In this document: positions 7,604 through 14,842 of the stretch, piece by piece
Layout of the letters: each line of letters begins with the position of its first letter
Position numbering within the stretch: position 1 is the stretch's first letter
Assembly: GCA_964372275.1 (NCBI GenBank)
Contig: CAYJRR010000005.1
Coordinates: forward strand, 59,467 to 82,765
DNA: 23,299 bases
Origin: CAYJRR01 sp964372275 [NCBI: uncultured bacterium]
Lineage (GTDB): Bacteria; CAYJRR01
Direction: 5' to 3'
The notes under the pieces: generated by a model
Seen by the model: only the letters and a program-made list of their open reading frames with translations
What the model was told of the DNA's origin: nothing
The model's database searches: none
Program-made: the position numbers and the translations under genes

Positions 7604-8413
7604 TTACGGAAGATTGGCGTCCGCTTCGGACGATCCGACCAGCTCGACGCGGCGGCCCTTTCTCGCTCGCGTCGAGACGTTGTACGCCGTCACGGAGACG
7701 TACGTCGTCTCGCCGAACGAACTCAGAACGGCCGGTGGAATCGTGAACGACCCGTCGTCGACGAGAGAACACGCATAGAGTAGGTCCAGGCCACCCTCGA
7801 CCCAGAGAAACGCGAAGTCCGCATCCGTCGGCGTCCACGTCAAGTCGGTGCCGACGAGGGCGACCGGATGAGGGCTCGCCGGCTGGCGGAGGGCTCCTTC
7901 CCAGGTGCTCTCGTGGCCGATCCGCACGTCGTACGCTCCGACGGGGAACGGTTCGGTGCCCGGCTCGACACCGTGGAATTCGCCAGGATCGGTCTCGGTA
8001 CTTTCGAGCGTCACGCTGGTAGGACCGGTGAGCTTGATCGTGGAGACCCCGTCTTCTTGTTCGACCGAAACGCTCCAAGGGAGCACCGAGGCCCAATTGG
8101 CGCACGCGTCGGTCGAGATCGTTTGAAGCAGGGTCAGGAGCCCGGATTCCTCCGCCGAATATGGCGAATCGAGCGGCTCATACGACGTATACAATTCGGC
8201 GTACCCATCGGAGTACGAGTCCTCGTCGCGATGGTGGTACCAGAGGCTGACCTCTCCGCCGTAGGGGAGCCCCGTCCCTTCGTCGATCCCGTCTTCGCCG
8301 TCGTCTCGAGCGATGCACGAGACGCAGATTGCGGAGATCGTGGCGGCGAGCAACAGCAACAAGGTCCGAACGCGGCGCTTCGGGGTCGGTTCCTCAATGG
8401 ACGGACCAAGCAT
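7604..8413 (-). CDS. Lipoprotein of unknown function
   Basis: 269 residues. A basic n-region (PKRRVR) and a Leu/Ala-rich core lead to Cys33 (CVSC), a likely lipidation site, followed by an acidic Asp/Glu/Gly stretch. The mature protein is beta-rich with no recognised catalytic motif. Near the end (about 200-245), ACSLVDDGSFTIP resembles the C-terminal ACRVFDDGMFEIP of the lipoprotein at 12981-13799, so the two probably share a small domain. ATG 8413 has no Shine-Dalgarno site, but TAGAAT ends 7 nt before it on the minus strand. The mazF gene ends 5 bp beyond its stop, leaving no room for a separate terminator. Confidence 0.7.
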   Translation of the reverse strand: MLGPSIEEPTPKRRVRTLLLLLAATISAICVSCIARDDGEDGIDEGTGLPYGGEVSLWYHHRDEDSYSDGYAELYTSYEPLDSPYSAEESGLLTLLQTISTDACANWASVLPWSVSVEQEDGVSTIKLTGPTSVTLESTETDPGEFHGVEPGTEPFPVGAYDVRIGHESTWEGALRQPASPHPVALVGTDLTWTPTDADFAFLWVEGGLDLLYACSLVDDGSFTIPPAVLSSFGETTYVSVTAYNVSTRARKGRRVELVGSSEADANLP

Positions 8414-8420
8414 GAACTCG

Positions 8421-8426
8421 ATTCTA
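8421..8426 (-). promoter_or_regulatory. -10-like TAGAAT, predicted leaderless promoter
   Basis: On the minus strand TAGAAT is followed by 7 nt and then the ATG at 8413. It differs from the consensus TATAAT at one base. No clear -35 is seen 17 nt upstream, where the 3' end of the previous gene lies. Confidence 0.55.
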
Positions 8427-8441
8427 GCCGAGACGCGGCGA

Positions 8442-9011
8442 TCAGGAGCACTCTCGAGTGAAGAAGCAGGGCGGCAGCCGCTGAAACGAGGTCGAGGTGT
8501 TGATCGTGCCGGGCAGCGGGGTGGGCGAGCTCGGGATGTCGGCCGTCGGGTTTCCGCCGTTGACCGTCGTCGGGTTGTTGGGCATCACGGTGATCGTGAC
8601 CGACGGGTCCGTCGAAACCCCGCCGTTGTACGAGTTCGGATTGTTGGGCGGCCCGTTTGGCGAGGTTCCAGTGTTGACCGTTGGGGTCCCGCCGTTGTTC
8701 GTGCCCGAATTTCCGGGCAGCCCATTGGGCGACGATCCTCCGTTGGCCGTCGGCCGATTCGTGCCGGGGCCGCCATTCGTCGAAGGTGCGCTCCCTCCAG
8801 GATTCGGGCGTGTCCCTCGACCGGCGCCGTTCAGTCCGATCCCTCCGACCTGGCCGGATTCGAGGATGCGGCTCACGTCGAGCGCGAGCGCCTGGACCCC
8901 CGCCGTCCACGTCGGCACGAAGTTGTAGGCGGCGGAGACGATGCCGGTCACCGCGACCGAGAGGATGAGCATCAACTCGACGCTGGCCTGACCCGACTGG
9001 TTGCGCCGCAT
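8442..9011 (-). CDS. Class III signal peptide / pilin-like small surface protein
   Basis: 189 residues from ATG 9011, chosen because AGGGGGG (9019-9025) lies 7 nt upstream; a longer frame to 9056 lacks a site. The N-terminus MRRNQSG|QASVE followed by a hydrophobic stretch is a prepilin-type signal: Gly before the cleavage point, Glu at +5, and the QxSxE pattern of class III signal peptides. After about 70 residues comes a low-complexity spacer (about 65-150) rich in Asn, Gly, Pro, Ser and Thr with repeated NGG and PNG units. The end is CFFTRECS, with two Cys that may form a disulfide. It may be a pilin or pseudopilin subunit, or a pilin-anchored surface protein. No prepilin peptidase or assembly ATPase is in the window. 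It faces away from the CHASE2 kinase, sharing an 88-bp divergent region. Confidence 0.68.
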   Translation of the reverse strand: MRRNQSGQASVELMLILSVAVTGIVSAAYNFVPTWTAGVQALALDVSRILESGQVGGIGLNGAGRGTRPNPGGSAPSTNGGPGTNRPTANGGSSPNGLPGNSGTNNGGTPTVNTGTSPNGPPNNPNSYNGGVSTDPSVTITVMPNNPTTVNGGNPTADIPSSPTPLPGTINTSTSFQRLPPCFFTRECS

Positions 9012-9018
9012 CGTCACA

Positions 9019-9025
9019 CCCCCCT
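9019..9025 (-). promoter_or_regulatory. Shine-Dalgarno site for the pilin-like gene
   Basis: AGGGGGG on the minus strand, 7 nt before the ATG at 9011. It decides between this start and the upstream ATG at 9056. Confidence 0.7.
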
Positions 9026-9084
9026 GGTGTCTCTTCCGATGCATCGGGTGTTCCATCCGATGGAAATACGCTAGCTGCCCGTCG

Positions 9085-9090
9085 TATCAT
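9085..9090 (+). promoter_or_regulatory. -10-like TATCAT, predicted leaderless promoter of the kinase gene
   Basis: TATCAT ends 9 nt before the ATG at 9100, and there is no Shine-Dalgarno site. TGGAAA at 9061-9066 could act as a weak -35 (18-nt spacer). Confidence 0.5.
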
Positions 9091-9099
9091 CAGATTCGA

Positions 9100-11250
9100 A
9101 TGCTGTGGCGCGCGCTGGGCTGGCCGATTGTCGCAGCGCTGATCACGCTCCTCCTCACCCCATTGCTCGAACCACTGGACCGGCGTGCCTTCGACGCACG
9201 GCTTGGGATCCGCCGGGACGGGGGGTGGCCCGCCGAAATCGTGATGGTCGCGATCGACGATGCGACGCTCCGCGTCCAGGGTCGCTGGCCCTGGCCCCGT
9301 GGCCGGCTTGCGTCGCTTCTCGATGCGATCCGCGCCCACGGCGCGCGCACGGTCCTCTTCGACGCCGTTCCGATCGGGTCGACCGAGCCGGGGGAGGACG
9401 CGAGGCTGGCGGAGGCGCTCGATCGCACCGTCCTCGGCGTCGCCTACGCGCACGACGCCGGCGAAGGGACGGTCCCGGACCTGGAGCGGGCGATGGTCTC
9501 GGCCGCGTCGTTCGGACCGGTCTACCGCCCCGATCGGCTTTCGCCGTCGGATCGCGCCTTCGCTTCCCGGGCGGCGGCCCTGGGCCACGTCCTCTATCTG
9601 GTCGGGCGCGACGGCTACGTCCGGTCGCACGTGCCGCTGGTCGGCGTGGACGGGCTTCCCGGGTCGTTGCCGTCGCAGGCGCTCGTCGCGTTGACACGGT
9701 ACCGAGGCATCGATGCGGCGACGATCGCCTCCCGGGAAGACGCCATCGCCATCGCCGGACTGCCGCCGCTGCGCACGTACGGCGGCGAAGCCTATCTCGA
9801 TCTCGTGCCGGGCGGATCGGGGCCGCCGCGTGTGTCCGCGGCCGACCTGCTTCGCGGGACGATCGATCCTCGCGCGCGGGCCGCACTCGACGATCGCCTG
9901 GCGATCCTTTACGTCGACTCCGCCCTTCAGCCGAACCGGTTTCCGACGCCACTCTCGCCCACGACGCCGGGAGGCCTGATCGCCGCTTACGCCATCCGCT
10001 CCATGGCGACCGGGCGCGCGCCGCGTCCGGTGTCGCGGCGTGCGACGTTGGGTGCGTTGCTGGCGGTGGCCGCGGCCCTCTCGAACCGTGGGGTGCGCAG
10101 GGGACCGGCCTTCGCCCTCGCGACGGCCGCGATCGGGGCGGTCGGAACGGCGGCGATTTCGGTCGCGTTGGTTCCGCTGTCGGACCTCTTCGCTCCGGTC
10201 GCCGCCCCGGTCGCATTCTGGATTCTCTGGGGGGCGATCGTCGCCGCCGATGCCGGTCGCGCGCTGGAACGGGACCGGAGGAGCTTGCGGGCGTTGCTCG
10301 ACGCGGCACCACCTCCGGGATCGACGCCCTCCGCCGACGACTCCGCGGAAGATGCGACGACGGTGCCCGTACCGCGTACCGTCGAGGCATCGTCGGCGGG
10401 GCCGGAGCTGAAAAACCTCGGCCTCGGGGACGCGGTTTCCGTACCGGTCGATATCGGGAACTACCGAGTCGAATCGCTCATCGCCCGCGGTGGCATGGGG
10501 GCGGTCTTCGCCGCGACCGACCGTCGGCTCGGGCGTTCCGTCGCGCTCAAGGTGTTGGAGCGCCAGGAGCCGGACGCCTTCCGCCGGTTCCGGCGCGAAG
10601 CGATCCTGGTGGCGCGGATCAACCATCCGAACGTCGTGCAGATCCACGAAGTCGGACTCGATGCGGCCGTGCCCTACCTCGTCATGGAGCTCGTCGCCGG
10701 AGGAACCGCCAGCGATCTGGTGCGGACCGGACCGCTGCCGTGGGAGCGAGCCACTCGGATCATCTCCCAGGCGGCGCGCGGACTCGGGGCCGCCCATCAC
10801 CACGGCATCGTCCATCGAGACGTCAAACCGGGGAACATCCTGCGGGCCGACGCGGACGAGGATCGTGTGAAGGTGGTCGACTTCGGCATCGCCAAGCTTT
10901 CGGGGGACGAGGGGATCACCAAGAAAGGAACTTTCTTTGGAACGATCGGATATCTCTCGCCGGAGCAGGCGCGCGGCGAAGAGGTAGGCCCCACGAGCGA
11001 CGTCTACAGTCTGGGGCTCACGTGGTACTGGCTGCTCACGGCGCGGAGCGCGTTCCGGGGCGCCACGGCCCAGCGCTTCCTCGCGAACGTGAGACTGCCG
11101 GTGCCCGATCCCCGCGAGCTCGTTCCGGCGATTCCGATCGACGTCTCCGAGCGGCTCCGGCAGATGACCGATACGGACCCGTCGAAACGTCCGCCGGACG
11201 GCACGGCGATGGCGACGGAGCTCGACGCGTTGCTTACAAGCCTCCTGTGA
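9100..11250 (+). CDS. CHASE2-domain transmembrane serine/threonine protein kinase
   Basis: 716 residues. A first membrane helix (about 7-24) is followed by an extracytoplasmic CHASE2 sensor domain (about 27-300; VMVAIDDATL, GRWPWPR, LFDAV, ALV.L.RYRG, YLDLVPGG). Three membrane helices (about 315-385) and a linker come next. The cytoplasmic Hanks-type kinase domain (about 455-712) has all key residues: glycine loop ARGGMGAVF (462-470), VALK with Lys484, Glu500, HRD (572-574) with the catalytic Asp574, KPGN to Asn579, DFG (594-596), SPE in place of APE (620-622), and SDVYSLG. It should sense an external signal and phosphorylate Ser/Thr on unknown targets. No phosphatase is nearby. The gene is divergent from the pilin-like gene and convergent with the broken MBL gene. 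Confidence 0.92.
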   Translation: MLWRALGWPIVAALITLLLTPLLEPLDRRAFDARLGIRRDGGWPAEIVMVAIDDATLRVQGRWPWPRGRLASLLDAIRAHGARTVLFDAVPIGSTEPGEDARLAEALDRTVLGVAYAHDAGEGTVPDLERAMVSAASFGPVYRPDRLSPSDRAFASRAAALGHVLYLVGRDGYVRSHVPLVGVDGLPGSLPSQALVALTRYRGIDAATIASREDAIAIAGLPPLRTYGGEAYLDLVPGGSGPPRVSAADLLRGTIDPRARAALDDRLAILYVDSALQPNRFPTPLSPTTPGGLIAAYAIRSMATGRAPRPVSRRATLGALLAVAAALSNRGVRRGPAFALATAAIGAVGTAAISVALVPLSDLFAPVAAPVAFWILWGAIVAADAGRALERDRRSLRALLDAAPPPGSTPSADDSAEDATTVPVPRTVEASSAGPELKNLGLGDAVSVPVDIGNYRVESLIARGGMGAVFAATDRRLGRSVALKVLERQEPDAFRRFRREAILVARINHPNVVQIHEVGLDAAVPYLVMELVAGGTASDLVRTGPLPWERATRIISQAARGLGAAHHHGIVHRDVKPGNILRADADEDRVKVVDFGIAKLSGDEGITKKGTFFGTIGYLSPEQARGEEVGPTSDVYSLGLTWYWLLTARSAFRGATAQRFLANVRLPVPDPRELVPAIPIDVSERLRQMTDTDPSKRPPDGTAMATELDALLTSLL

Positions 11251-11278
11251 GCCCGCGCGATTCGTGGAGCGGCTTGGC

Positions 11279-12463
11279 TCACTCTCGGGAGAAGGTCAGC
11301 TCCGTTCCCGGATCGGGGATCCAGTAGCGCGGCGGCTCCCCGGGCAGCGCGTCGGCCAGGCGGGCGCGGATCTCCTCCTTGTCGAGGAAGGGGAGCGGCT
11401 CGATCGGTTCGTCCTGGGGGCGGAAGAAGTCCTCCCAGTGACCGACGACGGCGTAGCGAGGCTCGAGTGCGGCCAGGATCCCCGCCGGATGCCCGGCGAC
11501 CGCTTCGTAGTTGCCACCGTTGACGATCGCCAGGTCGACCGCCTTCTCCGTCAGCAGCTCGGGATGGGGGTGGCTCACCGGCGCCTCGGCGGGGGCGTCC
11601 TGGTAGTAGACGCGAAACGCGGGGGAGCCGGTCTCGGGATCGAGGAAGTCGATCAGGAACGCCAGCGTCAGCCCCTCTTTCCAGTCGGGGGCGTCGGTCG
11701 GCGGCGAGCAGGGATCCTCTTCGACGCACCCTTCGCCGAAGTGGATCCCCGCGAACTGATCGGGATGACTCGAGCAGAGCGCGCGCACGCGCATGTGGCT
11801 GTCGGGGATCTCGACCCAGCGCCCCTCCCCCTGCCGCGCGCCGACGCAGGGCGGAAGCGACGGGCACATGCGGTAGTCGACGACGTCGTCGGTCGGGTCG
11901 GAGAGCGCGAACACGGGTTCGCGCGGGAGCTCGGCCCACCAACGATCGCCGGACGGTTAGAAGCCGGGCGACGGATCGGGGGCGAAGCCGGCGAGCAGGT
12001 GCCGGCCGCTCCGGTTGGTGTAGACGAAAGCGCCGGCCGTTTCGGTCCACACGTACGGGACGTCCATCAGGTGGTCGTAGTGCGCGTGGCCGGAGAGGAT
12101 CGCTTTCGATCGCGAGACGTCGCCGAGGAAGGTGTCGACGCGGACCGGATCGGTCTTCACCACGCCGAGCGTCACGTCGAGCATGCTGGGGTTGGTGAAT
12201 AGGGGCGCGGTCAACAGCTCGTCGTCGCCGACGGTCAGTTGAAATCCGCCGACCCCGAGGAAACGGACCCGCATCGGCGATGCCGCGTCCGGCGTACCGG
12301 TCGGCTCGGGCGTGGGGGACGCGGGTGGAGCGTTCGACGTGGCGTCGCCGCCGCCCCCGGTCCGGCACCCGAGCGCTCCGGTCGTCATCGATCCGCCGAC
12401 CAGGAAGGCGAGAAGGCGGACGATTGCGGGCTGCGTGTGGCGATCGGTGCGAGATTTCGTCAT
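11279..12463 (-). pseudogene. Metallo-beta-lactamase-fold lipoprotein gene interrupted by an in-frame TAA
   Basis: From ATG 12463 (GGAGG at 12474-12478, 10 nt upstream) the frame codes a signal peptide with lipobox Cys33 (ALGC), a Pro/Thr linker, and an MBL fold. The metal motif is H126-A-H128-Y-D130-H131, preceded by VRFLGVGGFQL. Codon 169 (11957-11959) is TAA. The same frame then runs on without another stop for 225 codons to 11279 with unchanged GC bias and MBL-like strands (AFLIDFLDPETG.PAFRVYYQDAP, VVGHWEDFF). This is therefore a nonsense change rather than a frameshift or two genes. A restart at GTG 11914 has no good ribosome site and would lack the metal ligands. It is likely an envelope hydrolase in the intact form. 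A recent mutation, a sequence error or readthrough are possible explanations; TAA ends another gene here (7604), so recoding is unlikely. Confidence 0.8.
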
Positions 12464-12563
12464 CGTCGACAGGCCTCCGAACGGTCCGCCCCTCGGGCTC
12501 TCCCGGGGACTCCCCGTCACCCCTCAGGAGGGGGTGCGCCCGACCTGTCGCACGAATAATGGC

Positions 12564-12589
12564 CCACTGATCGACATGTCAATCAGTGG
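12564..12589. repeat. 26-bp near-perfect palindrome
   Basis: CCACTGAT-C-GACATGTC-A-ATCAGTGG: two 8-bp arms around a perfect 8-bp inner palindrome, with a single mismatched pair. It lies 32 nt past the queD stop and about 100 bp before the MBL gene start. It could be an operator for the MBL gene or a 3' structure of the queD transcript. Confidence 0.6.
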
Positions 12590-12603
12590 CTGGTGATTCA
12601 TCC

Positions 12604-12623
12604 AGGCGCGCGAGCGCGCGCCT
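12604..12623 (-). terminator. GC-rich hairpin overlapping the queD stop codon
   Basis: AGGCGCGC-GAGC-GCGCGCCT is a perfect 8-bp stem and 4-nt loop. It begins within the TAG stop of queD (12622-12624). There is no T-run after it, so it may pause, protect or attenuate rather than terminate. Confidence 0.45.
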
Positions 12624-12984
12624 ACGACCCGCGGTAGACGCAGCGGGCGTCGCAGGTCTCGAAGACCGTCACCGCCGCGATCGACGGGAGCGGACCGCGC
12701 AGTCGGTCGAAGATCCAGCGGGCGAGGATCTCCGACGTCGGGTTCTCGAGCCCGTCGACCTCGTTCAAGTAGTGGTGGTCGAGCCTCTCGAAGAGGGGCC
12801 GCCACGCCTCGTCCAGCAGGCCGTAGTCGAGGAACCAGCCGGTCGAGACGTCGACCGGACCCTGGACCGTGACCTCGACGCGGAACGAGTGGCCGTGGAG
12901 ACGCCGGCACTTGTGTCCCTCCGGGACGTGCGGAAGTCGGTGGGCCGCCTCGAAGCGGTACTCGCGAACGAGCTCGACGTTCAT
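12622..12984 (-). CDS. queD: 6-carboxy-5,6,7,8-tetrahydropterin synthase
   Basis: 120 residues, the standard QueD/PTPS length. Zinc ligands are His15 (EAAHRL) and His30 and His32 (RLHGHSF). The catalytic Cys26 is in GHKCRRLHGH, and Glu109 sits in the terminal VFET segment. It converts 7,8-dihydroneopterin triphosphate to 6-carboxy-tetrahydropterin, the second step of the 7-deazaguanine/queuosine route. Its ATG overlaps the TGA of the upstream lipoprotein gene by 4 nt (ATGA), so translation is coupled. No other que genes are in the window, which makes this an unusual partner for a lipoprotein. A eukaryote-like 6-pyruvoyl-tetrahydropterin synthase activity cannot be fully excluded. Confidence 0.9.
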   Translation of the reverse strand: MNVELVREYRFEAAHRLPHVPEGHKCRRLHGHSFRVEVTVQGPVDVSTGWFLDYGLLDEAWRPLFERLDHHYLNEVDGLENPTSEILARWIFDRLRGPLPSIAAVTVFETCDARCVYRGS

Positions 12985-13799
12985 GGCAGGACGATCGCCC
13001 CACCTTCTACCACGGAGCCGACGCCCAGCACGCCGGTCGAGGCGTCGAGCGCGCGCTCGGTCGAACGGCGCCGGGTCAACGTGAGGACCCCCGAGCCGGC
13101 GGGGAGCGCGTCGATCTGGTCTCCGGGGATCTCGAACATCCCGTCGTCGAAGACCCGGCACGCGAGCAACGTCACCGCCTCGCCGGCGATCGTCAGCTGC
13201 AGGTCGAGCCGGTCGCGGTCGTCGACCGCGTCCCAGCCGACCTGCAGCGGCGCCCGCGGGATCGTCGCCGGCGCTTCGCGGAAGTCGGGGGCGTAGAGCG
13301 ACAGCGCCGCCGGCATCCGCACCGCGTCCGCCACCGTGACGGGAAGCAGGCCGTTCGCGCCGGAGGCCCCCGGAATCTCCAGGTCGAACGACAGACCGGC
13401 GCCGGCGACCGACGGATCGGCGTCGGCGCGCGTCAAGTAGAGGATGGCGCCGTCCTCCCCTTCGAAGCGGTCGAACGGGAGGGCGATCTCGGGTCGCCGA
13501 AGCGTGACGAGCGCACCGGCGTCCCGCCACGAGATCGGCCGGTCGTCGGCGACCGGCGCCGGATCGACCCAAAACAGGCAGCTCTCCTCCGGGACCGTCT
13601 CGTCCTCCGGCGCGGGTCCCGGCGGGTCGAAGAACGAGGCCTGGCCCAACAGCGAGCTCGAGGGGACGGTGCCGGCCAGGTCGTATCGGGTCAGGTCGAC
13701 CCGGCCGCCGCGGTTCTCCGGGCCGTCGATCGCGCCCGAACCTCCGGTGCACGCCGTCGCGAGCAGCGCCACCGTCGGCAGGAGCGGAAGGCGGGGCAT
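12981..13799 (-). CDS. Lipoprotein of unknown function, coupled to queD
   Basis: 272 residues. A short signal peptide ends LLATAC, giving lipidated Cys17. The rest looks all-beta, with no catalytic motif that I recognise. A C-terminal block (ACRVFDDGMFEIP, Cys214) matches the ACSLVDDGSFTIP block of the lipoprotein at 7604-8413, each preceded by a W-x(9-11) strand and followed by hydrophobic strands. This suggests a shared beta-sandwich domain in otherwise different lipoproteins. TAGACT lies 8 nt before the ATG and there is no Shine-Dalgarno site. Its stop overlaps the queD start. Confidence 0.7.
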   Translation of the reverse strand: MPRLPLLPTVALLATACTGGSGAIDGPENRGGRVDLTRYDLAGTVPSSSLLGQASFFDPPGPAPEDETVPEESCLFWVDPAPVADDRPISWRDAGALVTLRRPEIALPFDRFEGEDGAILYLTRADADPSVAGAGLSFDLEIPGASGANGLLPVTVADAVRMPAALSLYAPDFREAPATIPRAPLQVGWDAVDDRDRLDLQLTIAGEAVTLLACRVFDDGMFEIPGDQIDALPAGSGVLTLTRRRSTERALDASTGVLGVGSVVEGGAIVLP

Positions 13800-13807
13800 C
13801 CGCAGCC

Positions 13808-13813
13808 AGTCTA
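13808..13813 (-). promoter_or_regulatory. -10-like TAGACT, predicted leaderless promoter
   Basis: Minus-strand TAGACT ends 8 nt before the ATG at 13799. It is the same hexamer as in the toxin-antitoxin promoter at 7045-7050. No convincing -35. Confidence 0.5.
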
Positions 13814-13833
13814 GACGAGAGCGATCGGTCGGG

Positions 13834-14676
13834 CTACCCGCCGCGGACGGCGCGGCCCGCCGTTCCGACGACGGCGCCCCCCGTTCCGGTGACCGCCGCC
13901 TCGAGGGCCGGCCACGGCGGCAGGACGGCGGGCGGCGTGAAGGAGACGACTTCGCGGACCTGCCGGTCGCGCCCGATCCAGACTTCGCGGGAGAGGGTTC
14001 CCAGCCGGACCTGCCACACGGTCAGGACCCAATAGCCCTCCGGGACCCCGCGGAAGGCGAACTCGCCGTCCGACCCGGTCACCGCCGCGAACGGCGCCGT
14101 CGTCGAGACGACCCACCCACCCGACCACGGGTGCAGATCACAATCGAGTCGGTGGATTCCGGGCGCGGTCATCGCCTTGGAGATCCGGGCGCCCGGGGGG
14201 AGCGCTTCGCGGTCGAGCGCGTGCAGCGTCCGGTCGGTGTTGGTGACGTCGACGCGCGAGCCGATCGGAACGACGGTGACGTACGAGTCGACGTCACATT
14301 GAACGATCTTCAGCGAGTAGGTCCGCGTCGGTTGGGGCGGAACGGCCCGCTCCGGGCTCTCCAGCGTGACGACCGCGTGGCGAACCGCCTTCGAGCGGCT
14401 GTCGACCACCAGGCTCCGGTCGATCACCAAACCGACCCCGCACGCGTCGGCGTCGACGGTGATCCGGCGCAGATTCGGTGGCGGCGGCGGTCCGTCGAAG
14501 ACCACCTTGCCGGCGAGCGTTCCCCCCGAGGTGCTGAACAGGAGCGCCAGCGGCTCCGACCGGCCCTCCGGCCCTCGCGGCGCCAACCCGTCGCCGGGCT
14601 CCGCGCGCCACGACGACGTCCCGCATGCGAACGCGATCCCGGCCGAAACGAGCAGCGCCATGCGCCCGCGACGCAT
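13834..14676 (-). CDS. Cupredoxin-like / carboxypeptidase-regulatory-domain lipoprotein
   Basis: 280 residues. The signal peptide ends AFAC (Cys18). After GTLAGKVVFDG (53-62) comes a segment of the plastocyanin-like 'methylamine utilization' family, with conserved Cys79 and Cys127, VDVTNTDRTLHAL (His152) and DCDLHPW (Cys179, His182). His152, Cys179 and His182 are the likely type 1 copper ligands; the frequent axial Met after HPW is not evident. From about 187 a carboxypeptidase regulatory-like beta domain follows (GSDGEFAFRGVPEGYWVLTVWQ). These proteins are usually envelope electron-transfer or carrier proteins, but no redox enzyme is adjacent. TAGCCT lies 6 nt before the ATG and there is no Shine-Dalgarno site. 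Confidence 0.75.
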   Translation of the reverse strand: MRRGRMALLVSAGIAFACGTSSWRAEPGDGLAPRGPEGRSEPLALLFSTSGGTLAGKVVFDGPPPPPNLRRITVDADACGVGLVIDRSLVVDSRSKAVRHAVVTLESPERAVPPQPTRTYSLKIVQCDVDSYVTVVPIGSRVDVTNTDRTLHALDREALPPGARISKAMTAPGIHRLDCDLHPWSGGWVVSTTAPFAAVTGSDGEFAFRGVPEGYWVLTVWQVRLGTLSREVWIGRDRQVREVVSFTPPAVLPPWPALEAAVTGTGGAVVGTAGRAVRGG

Positions 14677-14682
14677 TCCGGG

Positions 14683-14688
14683 AGGCTA
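14683..14688 (-). promoter_or_regulatory. -10-like TAGCCT, predicted leaderless promoter
   Basis: Minus strand reads TAGCCTCCCGGA then ATG (6-nt gap). This nearly matches the dctQ upstream sequence TAGCCTCACGGG-ATG. Confidence 0.45.
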
Positions 14689-14758
14689 CCATCGCGAACG
14701 CCGGGAATTTTGGGGGTTGTCGCCGCCGCCGCGGTACTGTCCAATACCGCCGCTTCAC

Positions 14759-14831
<73 letters not shown>

Positions 14832-14842
14832 CCCGCCGTGAC

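Noticed and set aside
8497-8810. Tandem DNA repeats built on ccgccgttg as a CRISPR-like or VNTR array
   Set aside because: Spacing is irregular (about 47-70 bp) and the units are degenerate. They reflect the coding of NGG/PNG repeats in the pilin-like protein.
8134-10815. 893-codon open frame on the minus strand across the kinase and pilin-like genes
   Set aside because: Arg/Asp-rich, no domain, and antisense to the clear CHASE2 kinase. Long antisense frames are expected at this GC content.
11279-11914. Separate second gene after the MBL stop codon
   Set aside because: Same frame as the upstream part, no ribosome site, and it is the natural continuation of one MBL fold.
11957-11959. Recoded stop codon (selenocysteine or an alternative code)
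   Set aside because: The codon is TAA, not TGA. TAA ends another gene in the window and no recoding structure is apparent.
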